From: FEN-1073 sp963780865
Lineage (GTDB): Bacteria > Chloroflexota > Anaerolineae > Anaerolineales > RBG-16-64-43
Assembly: GCA_963780865.1 (NCBI GenBank)
Contig: CAWADT010000016.1
Span: 1-64,000 of the forward strand
Reading direction: 5' to 3'
Length of the DNA: 64,000 nt
Part shown: piece after piece, positions 19,001 to 27,334 of the stretch
Layout of the letters: every line of letters begins with the position of its first letter
Position numbering within the stretch: position 1 is the stretch's first letter
Translations under genes and position numbers: made by a program
Notes under the pieces: model-generated
What the model saw: only the letters and a program-made list of their open reading frames with translations
What the model was told of the DNA's origin: nothing
The model's database searches: none

Positions 19001-20036
19001 CCTGACCGCCCTGCACGAGATAATCGCGGTTGCGGCGGAAGAGCAGTTCGGCCCGCATCGCCTGCGAGAGGTGGCCCGTCAGCCGGGCTTGCTCGGGGGT
19101 GACGTCTTCCGGCCGGTCCGGGTCGGAGAGCGGCTGGCCGAGGAGCTCCTCCACGCGGGTCTCGCCCGCTTCGGTGAGCACCGCCGTCCGGTCGCGCTCG
19201 TTGATCTCGTAATCCTCGGGCCGCAGCTGGCGCACGAGCTGCGCCATGCGCTTGTATTCCGTCTGCTCTTCGGCGGCCGGCCCGGAGATGATCAGCGGCG
19301 TGCGCGCCTCGTCGATGAGGATGTTATCCACCTCGTCGACGATGGCGAAATTGCGCGCGCGCTGAACGCGTTCCTCGCGCCGCAGGGCTAGGTTGTCGCG
19401 CAAATAATCGAATCCGAATTCGTTGTTGGTGCCGTAGGTGATGTCGGCCGCGTACGCGAGGCGCCGGTCCACCAGCCGAAGCTGATGGACGTCTTCCTGC
19501 GTGGATTCGCGTGCCGGGTCGAAGAGGAACGCTTTGCGCGCGTTGTCGGTGCGCGCCGCCTCCTGCAGCACACCGACGGTCATCCCGAGCGCCTCGTAGA
19601 TCGGCCCCATCCAGCGCGCGTCGCGGCGGGCGAGGTAGTCGTTGACGGTGACCAGATTCGCGCCCTGCCCCGAAAGCGCGTTGAGGTAGAGCGGCAGGGT
19701 GGCCACGAGCGTCTTGCCCTCGCCGGTGCGCATCTCCGCCACGCGCCCCAGGTGCAGCACGATTCCGCCGATCATCTGCACGTCGTAATGACGCAGCCCG
19801 ATGGTCCGGCGCGAGGCCTCGCGCACGGCGGCGAATGCTTCGGGCAGCAGGTCGTCGAGCGCCTCGCCCGCCTCCAGCCGGTCGCGGAAGGCTTGGGTCT
19901 TGGCGCGCAGGGCTGCGTCGTCGAGCCCCTGATACTCCGCTTCGAGGCGATTGATCTCGTCCACCCAATCGGAGAAATGCTCGATGTCGCGGCGGTTCGG
20001 ATCGCCGCCGACCATGCGGATGATCGAATTCAGCAT
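16038..20036 (-). CDS. secA: Preprotein translocase ATPase SecA, long form
   Basis: SecA drives proteins through SecYEG by ATP hydrolysis. Walker A is [14 protein letters not shown] (about residue 102), the DEAD-like box [17 protein letters not shown], and the second motor domain has [14 protein letters not shown] and [20 protein letters not shown]. At 1332 residues it is about 400 longer than E. coli SecA. There are insertions of about 100 residues between [12 protein letters not shown] and [12 protein letters not shown], about 75 residues after the [10 protein letters not shown] motif, and a greatly enlarged helical region after residue 900. The usual C-terminal zinc-binding cysteines are absent; the tail ends [22 protein letters not shown] precedes the ATG. 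Confidence 0.97.
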   Translation of the reverse strand: [1332 protein letters not shown]

Positions 20037-20068
20037 TCGGTTATCCCCTCGTTTCGAAACGGCGGCGG

Positions 20069-21034
20069 TTATTCATGGAAGAGGGCCCCCACCGACTTCC
20101 CCTGGTGGGTGCGCAGGATTACTTCGCCCAGGAGCGGCGCCACCGAAAGCACGGTCAGCCGCGCGCCCAGCAGCGCCCGCTTCTCCGCGGGGATCGGCAC
20201 CGTGTCGGTGGTGACGTATTCCCGCACCGGCAGCCCGGCCAGGCGTTCGGTGGCCGCGCCCGAAAGGATCGGGTGGACGAAGGAGAGGTAAACGTCGCGC
20301 GCGCCGTACTCTTTCACGATTTCCACATCCTGCTGGATCGTGCCGCCGGTGTCGATTTCATCGTCGACGATGATGACGTCGTGATCGTCCACGTCGCCCA
20401 CCACCGTCAGCACCTCGCATTGGGAATTGTTCCCCTTGCGGCGCTTCTCGATGAAGGCCATACTGAGACCGAGGGAGGCCGCGAAGTTGCGTCCCTTCTT
20501 GGCGAACCCCAGGTCCGCCGAGACGACCACCGGATCGTGCATCTTCTTGATCTTCTTGGCGAAATAATTGCTCAGGATCCGGAAGGCGGTCAGGACGTCG
20601 CCGGGAACGGAGAAGAATCCCTGGATCTGGCCGGCGTGCAGGTCAAGGAAGATATAACGGTCGGCGCCGGCCACCTCGATCATATCCGCCATGAGGCGCG
20701 CGGTGATCGCCACCCGCGGCTGGTCCTTCTTGTCGGATCGTGCGTAGCACAGGTAGGGAACCACGGCCGTCACCCGGTCGGCCGAATCCTGCTTGAGCGT
20801 CCGCAGCATGATCAGCAGCTCGATCAGGTTGCGGCTGACGGGCGTGGCGGTGCCCTGGATAACGTAGACGTCCTGTCCGCGCACGCTGGATTGCAGCCGG
20901 ACGAAAACGTTTTCGTTGGGGAAGTCGATCACGTCGATGCCGGAGAGCGGTTTCTTAACGTGCTTGGCGATCGCCTGCGCCAGCTCCACCGACCCGCGCC
21001 CCGCAAACAGTTGGATCCCGCCGTAAACAGCCAT
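20069..21034 (-). CDS. prs: Ribose-phosphate pyrophosphokinase
   Basis: Makes PRPP from ribose 5-phosphate and ATP for nucleotide, His and Trp synthesis. The 321-residue length is normal. DLHAGQIQGFF and the PRPP-binding loop VDDEIDTGGTI are present, as are YARSDKKDQPRV and the flexible-loop region with KKRGNFA-like residues (FAKKGRNFAASLG). AAGGAGTGACGGACG precedes the ATG. It lies 6 bases after a GNAT gene and 32 bases before secA, so these genes are probably cotranscribed. Confidence 0.96.
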   Translation of the reverse strand: MAVYGGIQLFAGRGSVELAQAIAKHVKKPLSGIDVIDFPNENVFVRLQSSVRGQDVYVIQGTATPVSRNLIELLIMLRTLKQDSADRVTAVVPYLCYARSDKKDQPRVAITARLMADMIEVAGADRYIFLDLHAGQIQGFFSVPGDVLTAFRILSNYFAKKIKKMHDPVVVSADLGFAKKGRNFAASLGLSMAFIEKRRKGNNSQCEVLTVVGDVDDHDVIIVDDEIDTGGTIQQDVEIVKEYGARDVYLSFVHPILSGAATERLAGLPVREYVTTDTVPIPAEKRALLGARLTVLSVAPLLGEVILRTHQGKSVGALFHE

Positions 21035-21040
21035 CGTCCG

Positions 21041-21601
21041 TCACTCCTTGGTTGCGCCGTAGCGTGGTTCCCATTCCCGGCGCAGGATGGAATAGAAATG
21101 TACGTTCCAGTAGCGGCCCTTGTAGAAATGCGCCTCGCGCCGGACCCCCTCCGCGACAAAACCGATCTTCTCGTAAACGTGCATGGCGCGCAGGTTGAAT
21201 TCGATCACCCGCAGTTGGATGCAGTTCAGGTTGAGCGTTTCAAATCCGTAGCGCAGCAGGGTCAGGAGCGCGTCGGTGCCGTAGCCCCGGTTCCAATACT
21301 TTTTATTTCCGATGGAAATTCCGCATTCGGCGAGCCGGTTGCGTTTGTCGACGCAATGGAACCCGGCGCCGCCGATGTGTTCCCATTGGCCGCGGCCCGT
21401 TTTCGCGTCGATGGCCAGCGCCTGCTGTTCCACGGGAAGCTTCAGGTTCTCTTCGAACCAGCGTTCCTCGTGCGCGAGGCTCATCGGCGTCTGCATCGAC
21501 AAATTCTCGCTCACCGCGGGGTCGGAAAACCATTCGACGTAACGGGGCAAATCCGCGCGCTCAATGGCGCGCAAGCGAACTTTTTTTCCGAAGTATCGCA
21601 T
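21041..21601 (-). CDS. GNAT family N-acetyltransferase (RimJ/RimL-like)
   Basis: A 186-residue protein with the GNAT fold: VRLRAIERADLPRYVEWFSD at the N-terminus, ECGISIGNKKYWNRGYGTDA as the acetyl-CoA-binding motif A, and NLRAMHVYEKIGFVAEG as motif B. It resembles the RimJ/RimL and spermidine acetyltransferase types; the substrate is unknown. AAGGGAAGAGAG precedes the ATG. It sits between meaB and prs in the same orientation. Confidence 0.92.
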   Translation of the reverse strand: MRYFGKKVRLRAIERADLPRYVEWFSDPAVSENLSMQTPMSLAHEERWFEENLKLPVEQQALAIDAKTGRGQWEHIGGAGFHCVDKRNRLAECGISIGNKKYWNRGYGTDALLTLLRYGFETLNLNCIQLRVIEFNLRAMHVYEKIGFVAEGVRREAHFYKGRYWNVHFYSILRREWEPRYGATKE

Positions 21602-21648
21602 CTCTCTTCCCTTGCCCCGCCCCCGGCTCCTCCCTCCCTTCGCTCTGC

Positions 21649-22629
21649 TCAGGGACAGGCATTCTGGGGAGTGATTGGGGAGGGGTCTTCATCTAATAGC
21701 GCCCGCATCGCCTGCTCCGGCGAGCACTCGCGGCGGGCCACCTTTTCCGCCGCCTCGGCCAATCGGACACCTCCCGCGGTTTGCCACCGCTTGAATAATC
21801 GCGACCGCAGCCTATCTTCCAGATCGCGCTCCGCGCGTTCGCGCTCGCGCCGTTCCCCTTCGCCGCTGCGCGCGAGATGATCCCGGTGGCTCATCACCGC
21901 CGCGGCCAGCTCTTCCACGCCCCGGCCGGTCGTGGCGACGGTCTGCACGATCGGCCTCTCCCATCTGCCGGCGGTTCTTTCGCTGCGGTCGAGCATCGCC
22001 CGGAGCGATCCGGCTGCGGAATCCGCGCCCGGCAGATCGGCCTTGTTCACCGCCAGAATGTCGGCAATCTCGAGCACGCCCGCCTTGAGCGCCTGGATGT
22101 CGTCTCCCAGGCCGGGGGTTTCCACCACGATGACGGTATCCGCCTGCCGGGCTACGTCCACCTCGTCCTGGCCGACGCCGACCGTCTCGATCAGGATCAT
22201 CTCGAAGCCGGCCGCGTCCAAAGCGCGCACGGCCGGAAAAGTCGAACGCGAAAGCCCGCCCAGGCAGCCGCGCGAAGCCATCGAGCGGATGAAGACGCCC
22301 TCGTCCAGGGCCAGATCCCGCATCCGGATCCGGTCTCCCAGGATCGCCCCTCCGGAGAACGGGCTGGAAGGGTCGAGCGCGAGAATCCCCACCGTGCGCG
22401 CCGGCCGGTCCGCCGTTCCCTTCCGGAAAATCCTCGTTAAGGCGTTTACCAGCGTGGATTTCCCGGTTCCGGGGGCGCCGGTTACGCCCACCACCGACGC
22501 GCGGCCTGTGAAGGCGTGTAACTCTTCAAGGATCTCTTGGGTTTCGGGATCTTCCCGTTCGATCCGGCTGATGAGTTGGGCCAGAGCGCGGCGGTCGCCC
22601 GCCGCAACGCGTTCCGTCAATGCCGGCAT
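21649..22629 (-). CDS. meaB: Methylmalonyl-CoA mutase-associated GTPase MeaB
   Basis: A G3E-type P-loop GTPase that guards the loading and integrity of adenosylcobalamin in methylmalonyl-CoA mutase. Walker A is GVTGAPGTGKSTLVNAL (about residue 50), the Mg-binding region contains ILALDPSSPFSGGAILGDR, VETVGVGQDEVDV follows, and the NKADLPGAD box is complete. The 326-residue length is normal. It follows the B12-binding mutase subunit gene with only 10 bases between them, as expected for a functional pair. Confidence 0.96.
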   Translation of the reverse strand: MPALTERVAAGDRRALAQLISRIEREDPETQEILEELHAFTGRASVVGVTGAPGTGKSTLVNALTRIFRKGTADRPARTVGILALDPSSPFSGGAILGDRIRMRDLALDEGVFIRSMASRGCLGGLSRSTFPAVRALDAAGFEMILIETVGVGQDEVDVARQADTVIVVETPGLGDDIQALKAGVLEIADILAVNKADLPGADSAAGSLRAMLDRSERTAGRWERPIVQTVATTGRGVEELAAAVMSHRDHLARSGEGERRERERAERDLEDRLRSRLFKRWQTAGGVRLAEAAEKVARRECSPEQAMRALLDEDPSPITPQNACP

Positions 22630-22639
22630 GTGAGGGATG

Positions 22640-23050
22640 TCAACCGTTATTGCCTTCCCCGAGCGCGAGTTGAATGGCCCGGACCACCTCCGCGGTGGCC
22701 GTGCCCGGGCCGAATACTTCCATCACGCCCTCGGCTTTCAAGGCGGGAATGTCCGCCGGGGGGATGATCCCGCCGACAAAAACGGGCAGCTTGCCCATTC
22801 CCTTTTCGCCCAGCAGCCGCATCACCCGCGGCACGAGGTTTCCGTGCGCCCCGGAGAGGATCGACAACCCGATCACGTCGACGTCCTCCTGCAGGGCGGC
22901 TTCCACGATCATCTCGGGAGTTTGGCGCAGGCCGGTATAGATCACTTCCATCCCGGCGTCGCGCAGCGCCCGGGCGACGACCTTGGCGCCGCGGTCGTGC
23001 CCGTCGAGCCCGGGTTTGGCCATCAGGACTCGGATGATTTTTGCGGTCAT
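22640..23050 (-). CDS. Methylmalonyl-CoA mutase, B12-binding (C-terminal) subunit
   Basis: A 136-residue stand-alone cobalamin-binding domain. The DxHxxG motif that supplies the axial His is visible in GLDGHDRGAKVV, and the Rossmann parts ILSGAHGNLVPRV and FVGGIIPPADIP are as in mutase C-termini. It needs a separate large catalytic subunit, which is not in the window. The mutase interconverts methylmalonyl-CoA and succinyl-CoA. A TATAAT box on this strand (23126-23131) lies 75 bases upstream of the start. Confidence 0.94.
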   Translation of the reverse strand: MTAKIIRVLMAKPGLDGHDRGAKVVARALRDAGMEVIYTGLRQTPEMIVEAALQEDVDVIGLSILSGAHGNLVPRVMRLLGEKGMGKLPVFVGGIIPPADIPALKAEGVMEVFGPGTATAEVVRAIQLALGEGNNG

Positions 23051-23157
23051 TTTGTCCGTGCGGGTTCCCTCTCGCCCGAGTTCATCGCTGCGTTCCGCGG
23101 AAACAACCCCCGCGGAGACATCCGGATTATACTCCCCCTTTTTTGCGCTTTCCTTCC

Positions 23158-23186
23158 TTGACTTTCCGACCGCCGCTTTTTAGAAT
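23158..23186 (+). promoter_or_regulatory. Promoter of the gcvH-gcvPA-gcvPB operon
   Basis: A sigma-70-type promoter: TTGACT at 23158-23163, a 17-base spacer and TAGAAT at 23181-23186. Transcription should start near 23193, giving a leader of about 200 bases. Confidence 0.75.
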
Positions 23187-23191
23187 GGCGT

Positions 23192-23396
23192 TATCCCCTC
23201 CTGTCGGGAAGCGATCCCAACTCGTTCCGAGCAATTCCTGCGGGGTTCCTTGAAACGGGGAAGCCGGACGTGCCCTCCCGGCGCGGGACCCCGGCGGTAT
23301 TTCCTCTGAAGATTCCCCGCCGGAACAATTTCTGCGGATGATCGACAGAGCGCATCTTGGCCCGATGCGGGCACTAGACGCTTCCGGAGGATCGGC
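23192..23396 (+). promoter_or_regulatory. Structured 5' leader of the gcv operon
   Basis: The leader can form several GC-rich stems: GCGGGGTTCC (about 23239) with GGACCCCGGC (about 23285), an inner hairpin GCCGG...CCGGC, and a competing stem GGCGG with CCGCC downstream. Overlapping pairings allow alternative folds. It lacks the conserved core I would expect of a glycine riboswitch, so a different regulatory RNA, or none, is equally possible. Confidence 0.35.
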
Positions 23397-23789
23397 ATGA
23401 ACATTCCGAAAGACCTGCGCTACACGAAAACCGACGAATGGATCCGCGTGGAAGGCGGAGAGGCCACGATGGGCATCAGCGACTACGCCCAGAGTCAGCT
23501 TTCCGACATCGTTTACGTGGAAGTGCTCCCCAAAGCGGGCGATGTCCTGGTCAAGGGAAAGCCGGTCGCCTCGGTCGAATCCGTAAAGGCGGCGTCGGAA
23601 GTGTATCTTCCCGCCGGCGGGAGCGTGACGAAGATCAACCCGGCGCTTTCCGCCACTCCGGAACTCGTCAACAAGGATCCGTACGGCGAAGGCTGGATGG
23701 TGAAGCTCACGCTGGCCGATCCGACCGAGATCAATTCCTTGATGGATCCCAAAACCTACGAAGCGTATTGCGCCGGGCGGCAACATTAG
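23397..23789 (+). CDS. gcvH: Glycine cleavage system H protein
   Basis: Carries the lipoyl-bound aminomethyl group between the P, T and L proteins. The lipoylation Lys is in VESVKAASEVYLPAGGSV (about residue 62), and the terminal region DPYGEGWMVKLTLADP is typical. The 130-residue length is normal. The start follows CCGGAGGATCGGC. First gene of gcvH-gcvPA-gcvPB. Confidence 0.97.
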   Translation: MNIPKDLRYTKTDEWIRVEGGEATMGISDYAQSQLSDIVYVEVLPKAGDVLVKGKPVASVESVKAASEVYLPAGGSVTKINPALSATPELVNKDPYGEGWMVKLTLADPTEINSLMDPKTYEAYCAGRQH

Positions 23790-23890
23790 GGAATGCGGCG
23801 CCGCCCCGGCGGCTCCGGTAGAGAGCTCGGGGAGTTTCCTCCCGCGGTTTTTCACGCATCGGTAATCTGGCCCGAATCCGAGAGGGTCGT

Positions 23891-25255
23891 ATGCCTTTCA
23901 TCCCGAACACGGACGCCCAACGTAGGGAAATGCTGCGCGCGGTGGGCGTCAAAAAAATCGAAGATCTATTTTCCGACGTGCCGCAGGCCCACCGGTTTCC
24001 CGTTCTCGATCTTCCGGAGCCGGCGTCCGAATCCGAAGTGCTGGCGGAAATGCGGTACCTGGCCGAAGCCAACACCCAGGCCCAGGCGTCGGCTTGCTTC
24101 CTGGGCGCGGGCGCGTATCACCACTTCATTCCGGCGGCGATCGACCACATTCTCTCGCGGGGCGAATTCTATACCGCCTACACTCCCTACCAGCCGGAAG
24201 TTTCGCAGGGCACTCTGCAGTCCATCTTTGAATTTCAAACGCTGATCGCCGCGCTCACCGGCATGGAAGTGGCCAACGCGTCCCACTACGACGGCGCGAC
24301 GGCGGCCGCCGAAGCCGCGATCCTCGCCTTGCAGCACAGCCGAGGCCGTCACCGCGTGGTGATGTCGCCGGTGCTGCATCCGCATTACCGCCAGACGGTC
24401 CGCACCTATTTGCAGGGCGCGGGGGTGAATATCACCGGCGACGAAACGCCGGAGAATTACGCGGCGTTTCAGACCCGCAGCCGGGTCAAGCACCTGGCGA
24501 AGTGCGTCGACGAATCCACCGCGCTGGTCATGGTCCAGTACCCGAGTTTCATCGGCGAGATCGAGGATCTCGCGCCGCTCGCGGAAATCACCCACACGGC
24601 CGGCGCGCTGCTGGCGGTGGTGGCCAACCCGACCGCGCTGGGCCTGCTAAAAACCCCGGGCGAGATGGGAGCCGACATCGTCGTGGGCGAGGGCCAGCCG
24701 CTCGGCATCCCGCTTTCCTATGGCGGCCCGTATCTCGGCTTCTTCGCCACGCGGCAATCCCTCCTGCATAAGATGTCCGGCCGCATCGTCGGCGAAACCG
24801 TCGACACCCAGAACCGCCGCGGGTACGTGCTCACCCTCGCCGCGCGCGAGCAGCACATCAAGCGCGAACGGGCCTCCTCCAACATCTGCACCAACCAGGC
24901 GCTGATGGCCCTGGCCGCCACCGTGTATCTCAGCCTGATGGGGAATTTCGGGCTGCGGCGGGTGGCGGAAACCTGTTACCACCACGCCTCCTACGCCGCC
25001 GAACGGTTGGCGCGAATCCCCGGTTTCCAAGTGGTCTCGCGCTATCCGTTCTTCCACGAATTCGTTCTGCGCTGTCCCGCCTCGGTCCCCGAGATCAACC
25101 GCCACCTGCTGGACCAGCACGAGATCATCGGCGGATACGACCTGGGGCAGGATTATCCGTTCCTGGCCAATCACATGCTGCTGGCCTTCACGGAAATGAA
25201 TTCCCGCGAGCAAATCGACGCGCTGTTCGACGCGCTCTCCGAGGAGACGCTGTGA
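23891..25255 (+). CDS. gcvPA: Glycine dehydrogenase (decarboxylating) subunit 1
   Basis: The N-terminal subunit of the split P protein, which decarboxylates glycine and passes the aminomethyl group to GcvH. Characteristic segments are FLGAGAYHHFIPAAIDHI, SRGEFYTAYTPYQPEVSQGT, GMEVANASHYDGATAAAEA and LSYGGPYLGFFATRQ. At 454 residues it has the usual length for this subunit. The two-subunit form is found in Chloroflexota, Firmicutes and Thermotogae, unlike the single GcvP chain of proteobacteria. GAGAGGGTCGT precedes the ATG; gcvPB begins 10 bases after the stop. Confidence 0.97.
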   Translation: MPFIPNTDAQRREMLRAVGVKKIEDLFSDVPQAHRFPVLDLPEPASESEVLAEMRYLAEANTQAQASACFLGAGAYHHFIPAAIDHILSRGEFYTAYTPYQPEVSQGTLQSIFEFQTLIAALTGMEVANASHYDGATAAAEAAILALQHSRGRHRVVMSPVLHPHYRQTVRTYLQGAGVNITGDETPENYAAFQTRSRVKHLAKCVDESTALVMVQYPSFIGEIEDLAPLAEITHTAGALLAVVANPTALGLLKTPGEMGADIVVGEGQPLGIPLSYGGPYLGFFATRQSLLHKMSGRIVGETVDTQNRRGYVLTLAAREQHIKRERASSNICTNQALMALAATVYLSLMGNFGLRRVAETCYHHASYAAERLARIPGFQVVSRYPFFHEFVLRCPASVPEINRHLLDQHEIIGGYDLGQDYPFLANHMLLAFTEMNSREQIDALFDALSEETL

Positions 25256-25265
25256 GGAAAAGACC

Positions 25266-26717
25266 ATGACCGAACCGCGGATCTACGAGCTTTCCTCCCC
25301 GGGGCGCATCGGGGTTTCGCTGCCGGACCTGGACGTGGACCCGGCCACCCTGCCGCCTTCGCTCCTGCGCGAGGATCTGCCGCTGCCGGAGCTTTCGGAA
25401 GCCGACGTGGTGCGCCACTTCCTGCGCCTTTCGCAGATGAACTTCTCGGTCGATACGGGGTTCTATCCGCTTGGCTCGTGCACGATGAAATACAACCCCA
25501 AGGTCAACGAGGACGCCGCGCGCCTTCCGGGGTTCGGGTTCGTCCACCCGCTCCAGGATCCGGAAACGGCGCAGGGGTGCCTCGCGCTGATGCACCAGCT
25601 GCAGACGTGGCTGTGCGAGATCAGCGGCATGGCGGCCGTCTCGCTGCAGCCGGCGGCGGGCGCCCAGGGCGAGCTGACCGGCGTGCTGATCATGCGCGCC
25701 TACCACCGCGAGCGGGGGGAAAGTGACCGCCGGCGGATGCTCATTCCCAACTCCGCCCACGGCACCAATCCCGCGTCGGTGGCCATGGCCGGGATGGAAG
25801 CGGTCGAGGTGCCCTCGGACGAGCACGGCAACGTCGATCTGGAAGCGTTGCGCACGTTGTGCGACGGGACCGTGGCCGGATTGATGCTCACCAACCCCAA
25901 CACCCTCGGTCTGTTCGAAGAAAACATCCTGGAAGTGGCCGAAGCGATTCACGGCTGCGGCGGGCTGCTCTACGGCGACGGCGCGAACCTCAACGCGCTG
26001 CTCGGCATCGTCCGCCCCGGCGATCTGGGGTTCGACCTGATGCATTTCAATCTCCACAAGACGTTTTCCACGCCGCACGGGGGCGGCGGGCCCGGGTCCG
26101 GCCCGGTGGGCGTCTCCGCGAAGCTTGCGGATTTTCTTCCCGCTCCGGTTGTGAAAATTTTAGAGGAAGGCGGCGAGGAGGAACCCCCGCTGTTTGGATG
26201 GGCGACGCCGTCCAAGAGCATTGGGCGCATGCGCGCCTTCCACGGGAACTTCGGCATCCTGGTGCGCGCGTATGTTTACATCCGGATGCTGGGCGCCGCC
26301 GGCCTGCGGCGGGTATCCGAAAACGCCGTGCTCAACGCCAACTACCTCCGCGCGCTGCTGAAGGATACCTACCGCGTCCCGTATCCCCGCCGGTGCATGC
26401 ACGAATTCGTCGCCGAAGGGCGCTTTGCCGACGCGCCGGGGATCAATGCGGTCGACATTGCCAAGCGGCTGATCGACTACGGCATGCATCCGCCGACGGT
26501 GATGTTCCCCCTGATCGTGCGCGACGCGCTGATGATCGAACCCACCGAAACCGAGAGCAAAGAGACGCTGGACGCCTTCGCGGGCGCGATGAAAAAGATC
26601 GCCGCGGAGGCGCATGCCAATCCGGAGCTGCTGCACGAAGCTCCCCACCACGCGCCGGTTTCGCGCCTGGACGAAGTCCGCGCGGCCAAGCAACCGGTGC
26701 TCACCCGCCGGGATTGA
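25266..26717 (+). CDS. gcvPB: Glycine dehydrogenase (decarboxylating) subunit 2
   Basis: The PLP-binding half of the split P protein. The Schiff-base Lys is in MHFNLHKTFSTPHGGGGPGS (about residue 265). SCTMKYNPKVNE, MLIPNSAHGTNPASV and the C-terminal GMHPPTVMFPLIVRDA also match the family. The 483-residue length is normal. GcvT and lipoamide dehydrogenase are not encoded in the window, so the complete glycine cleavage complex must be finished elsewhere. Confidence 0.97.
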   Translation: MTEPRIYELSSPGRIGVSLPDLDVDPATLPPSLLREDLPLPELSEADVVRHFLRLSQMNFSVDTGFYPLGSCTMKYNPKVNEDAARLPGFGFVHPLQDPETAQGCLALMHQLQTWLCEISGMAAVSLQPAAGAQGELTGVLIMRAYHRERGESDRRRMLIPNSAHGTNPASVAMAGMEAVEVPSDEHGNVDLEALRTLCDGTVAGLMLTNPNTLGLFEENILEVAEAIHGCGGLLYGDGANLNALLGIVRPGDLGFDLMHFNLHKTFSTPHGGGGPGSGPVGVSAKLADFLPAPVVKILEEGGEEEPPLFGWATPSKSIGRMRAFHGNFGILVRAYVYIRMLGAAGLRRVSENAVLNANYLRALLKDTYRVPYPRRCMHEFVAEGRFADAPGINAVDIAKRLIDYGMHPPTVMFPLIVRDALMIEPTETESKETLDAFAGAMKKIAAEAHANPELLHEAPHHAPVSRLDEVRAAKQPVLTRRD

Positions 26718-27002
26718 TTCCCCCTTCTCCTAACGTTCCATCCCCGGGTTAACCCGCCTGCCGATTTGTCCTCTGCGTCCTCCGTTGCCGCACCCCGGAC
26801 CGTTTTCTTGCATCGCCAATTCATACGTCGTCGTCTTCTCATCCGAAACCACACAACGGTTTATCTACACGGGCTGTACGCGATGATGCAGAGAGGAGTA
26901 TTGCGGGCCGGGCGTCCGCGAAAGGACGCCAGCGGGCAAGCGATGGAAAAAAGATGATAGATTGATGGAGACAGAAGCGGAAAGCATTTCCTGATATATA
27001 AT

Positions 27003-27246
27003 TTGAAACCTCTGAAAAAGTCGGCTTCTCGGGGGGATAAATCCCCCAACTATTAACAGCGCCGGTCCCCGCTTCGTAGGGATAAAATAAATCCGGCTTT
27101 AAGCTGGGCGGCTCCCCCGCGGTTTTTGCGGGGCTGTTGAGAGTTCGGAGCGCCCCCGGCCCGCACGGCGGGCTAACCGGGGCGGGCCGTCCCGCGCTGC
27201 GGGCGGGATTAACTCCGGACGAATAATGATTTTCAGAGGTTTCATT
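27003..27246. repeat. MITE-like inverted-repeat element, family C
   Basis: TGAAACCTCTGAAAA near 27004 and its complement (TTTTCAGAGGTTTCA) near 27230 bound about 240 bases full of smaller hairpins, for example CCCCCGCGGTTTTTGCGGGG near 27115. No coding capacity is seen. The same end sequence appears at 4777. The 280 bases before it (26718-27002) hold no gene that I can support. Confidence 0.6.
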
Positions 27247-27334
27247 TTTTTATCCGTGGATGCCATTTCCGGCGAATATTACAAGGGGAATTTTTCAAAA
27301 AAATATGAGCGAAAATAAATACGTGGAGTGCCCA

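Noticed and set aside
23192..23396. Glycine riboswitch
   Set aside because: The conserved glycine-binding core was not found despite the gcv context; kept only as a structured leader.
26766..26957. Short plus-strand frame after gcvPB
   Set aside because: No ribosome site, no recognisable domain, low-quality composition; more likely repeat-derived intergenic sequence.
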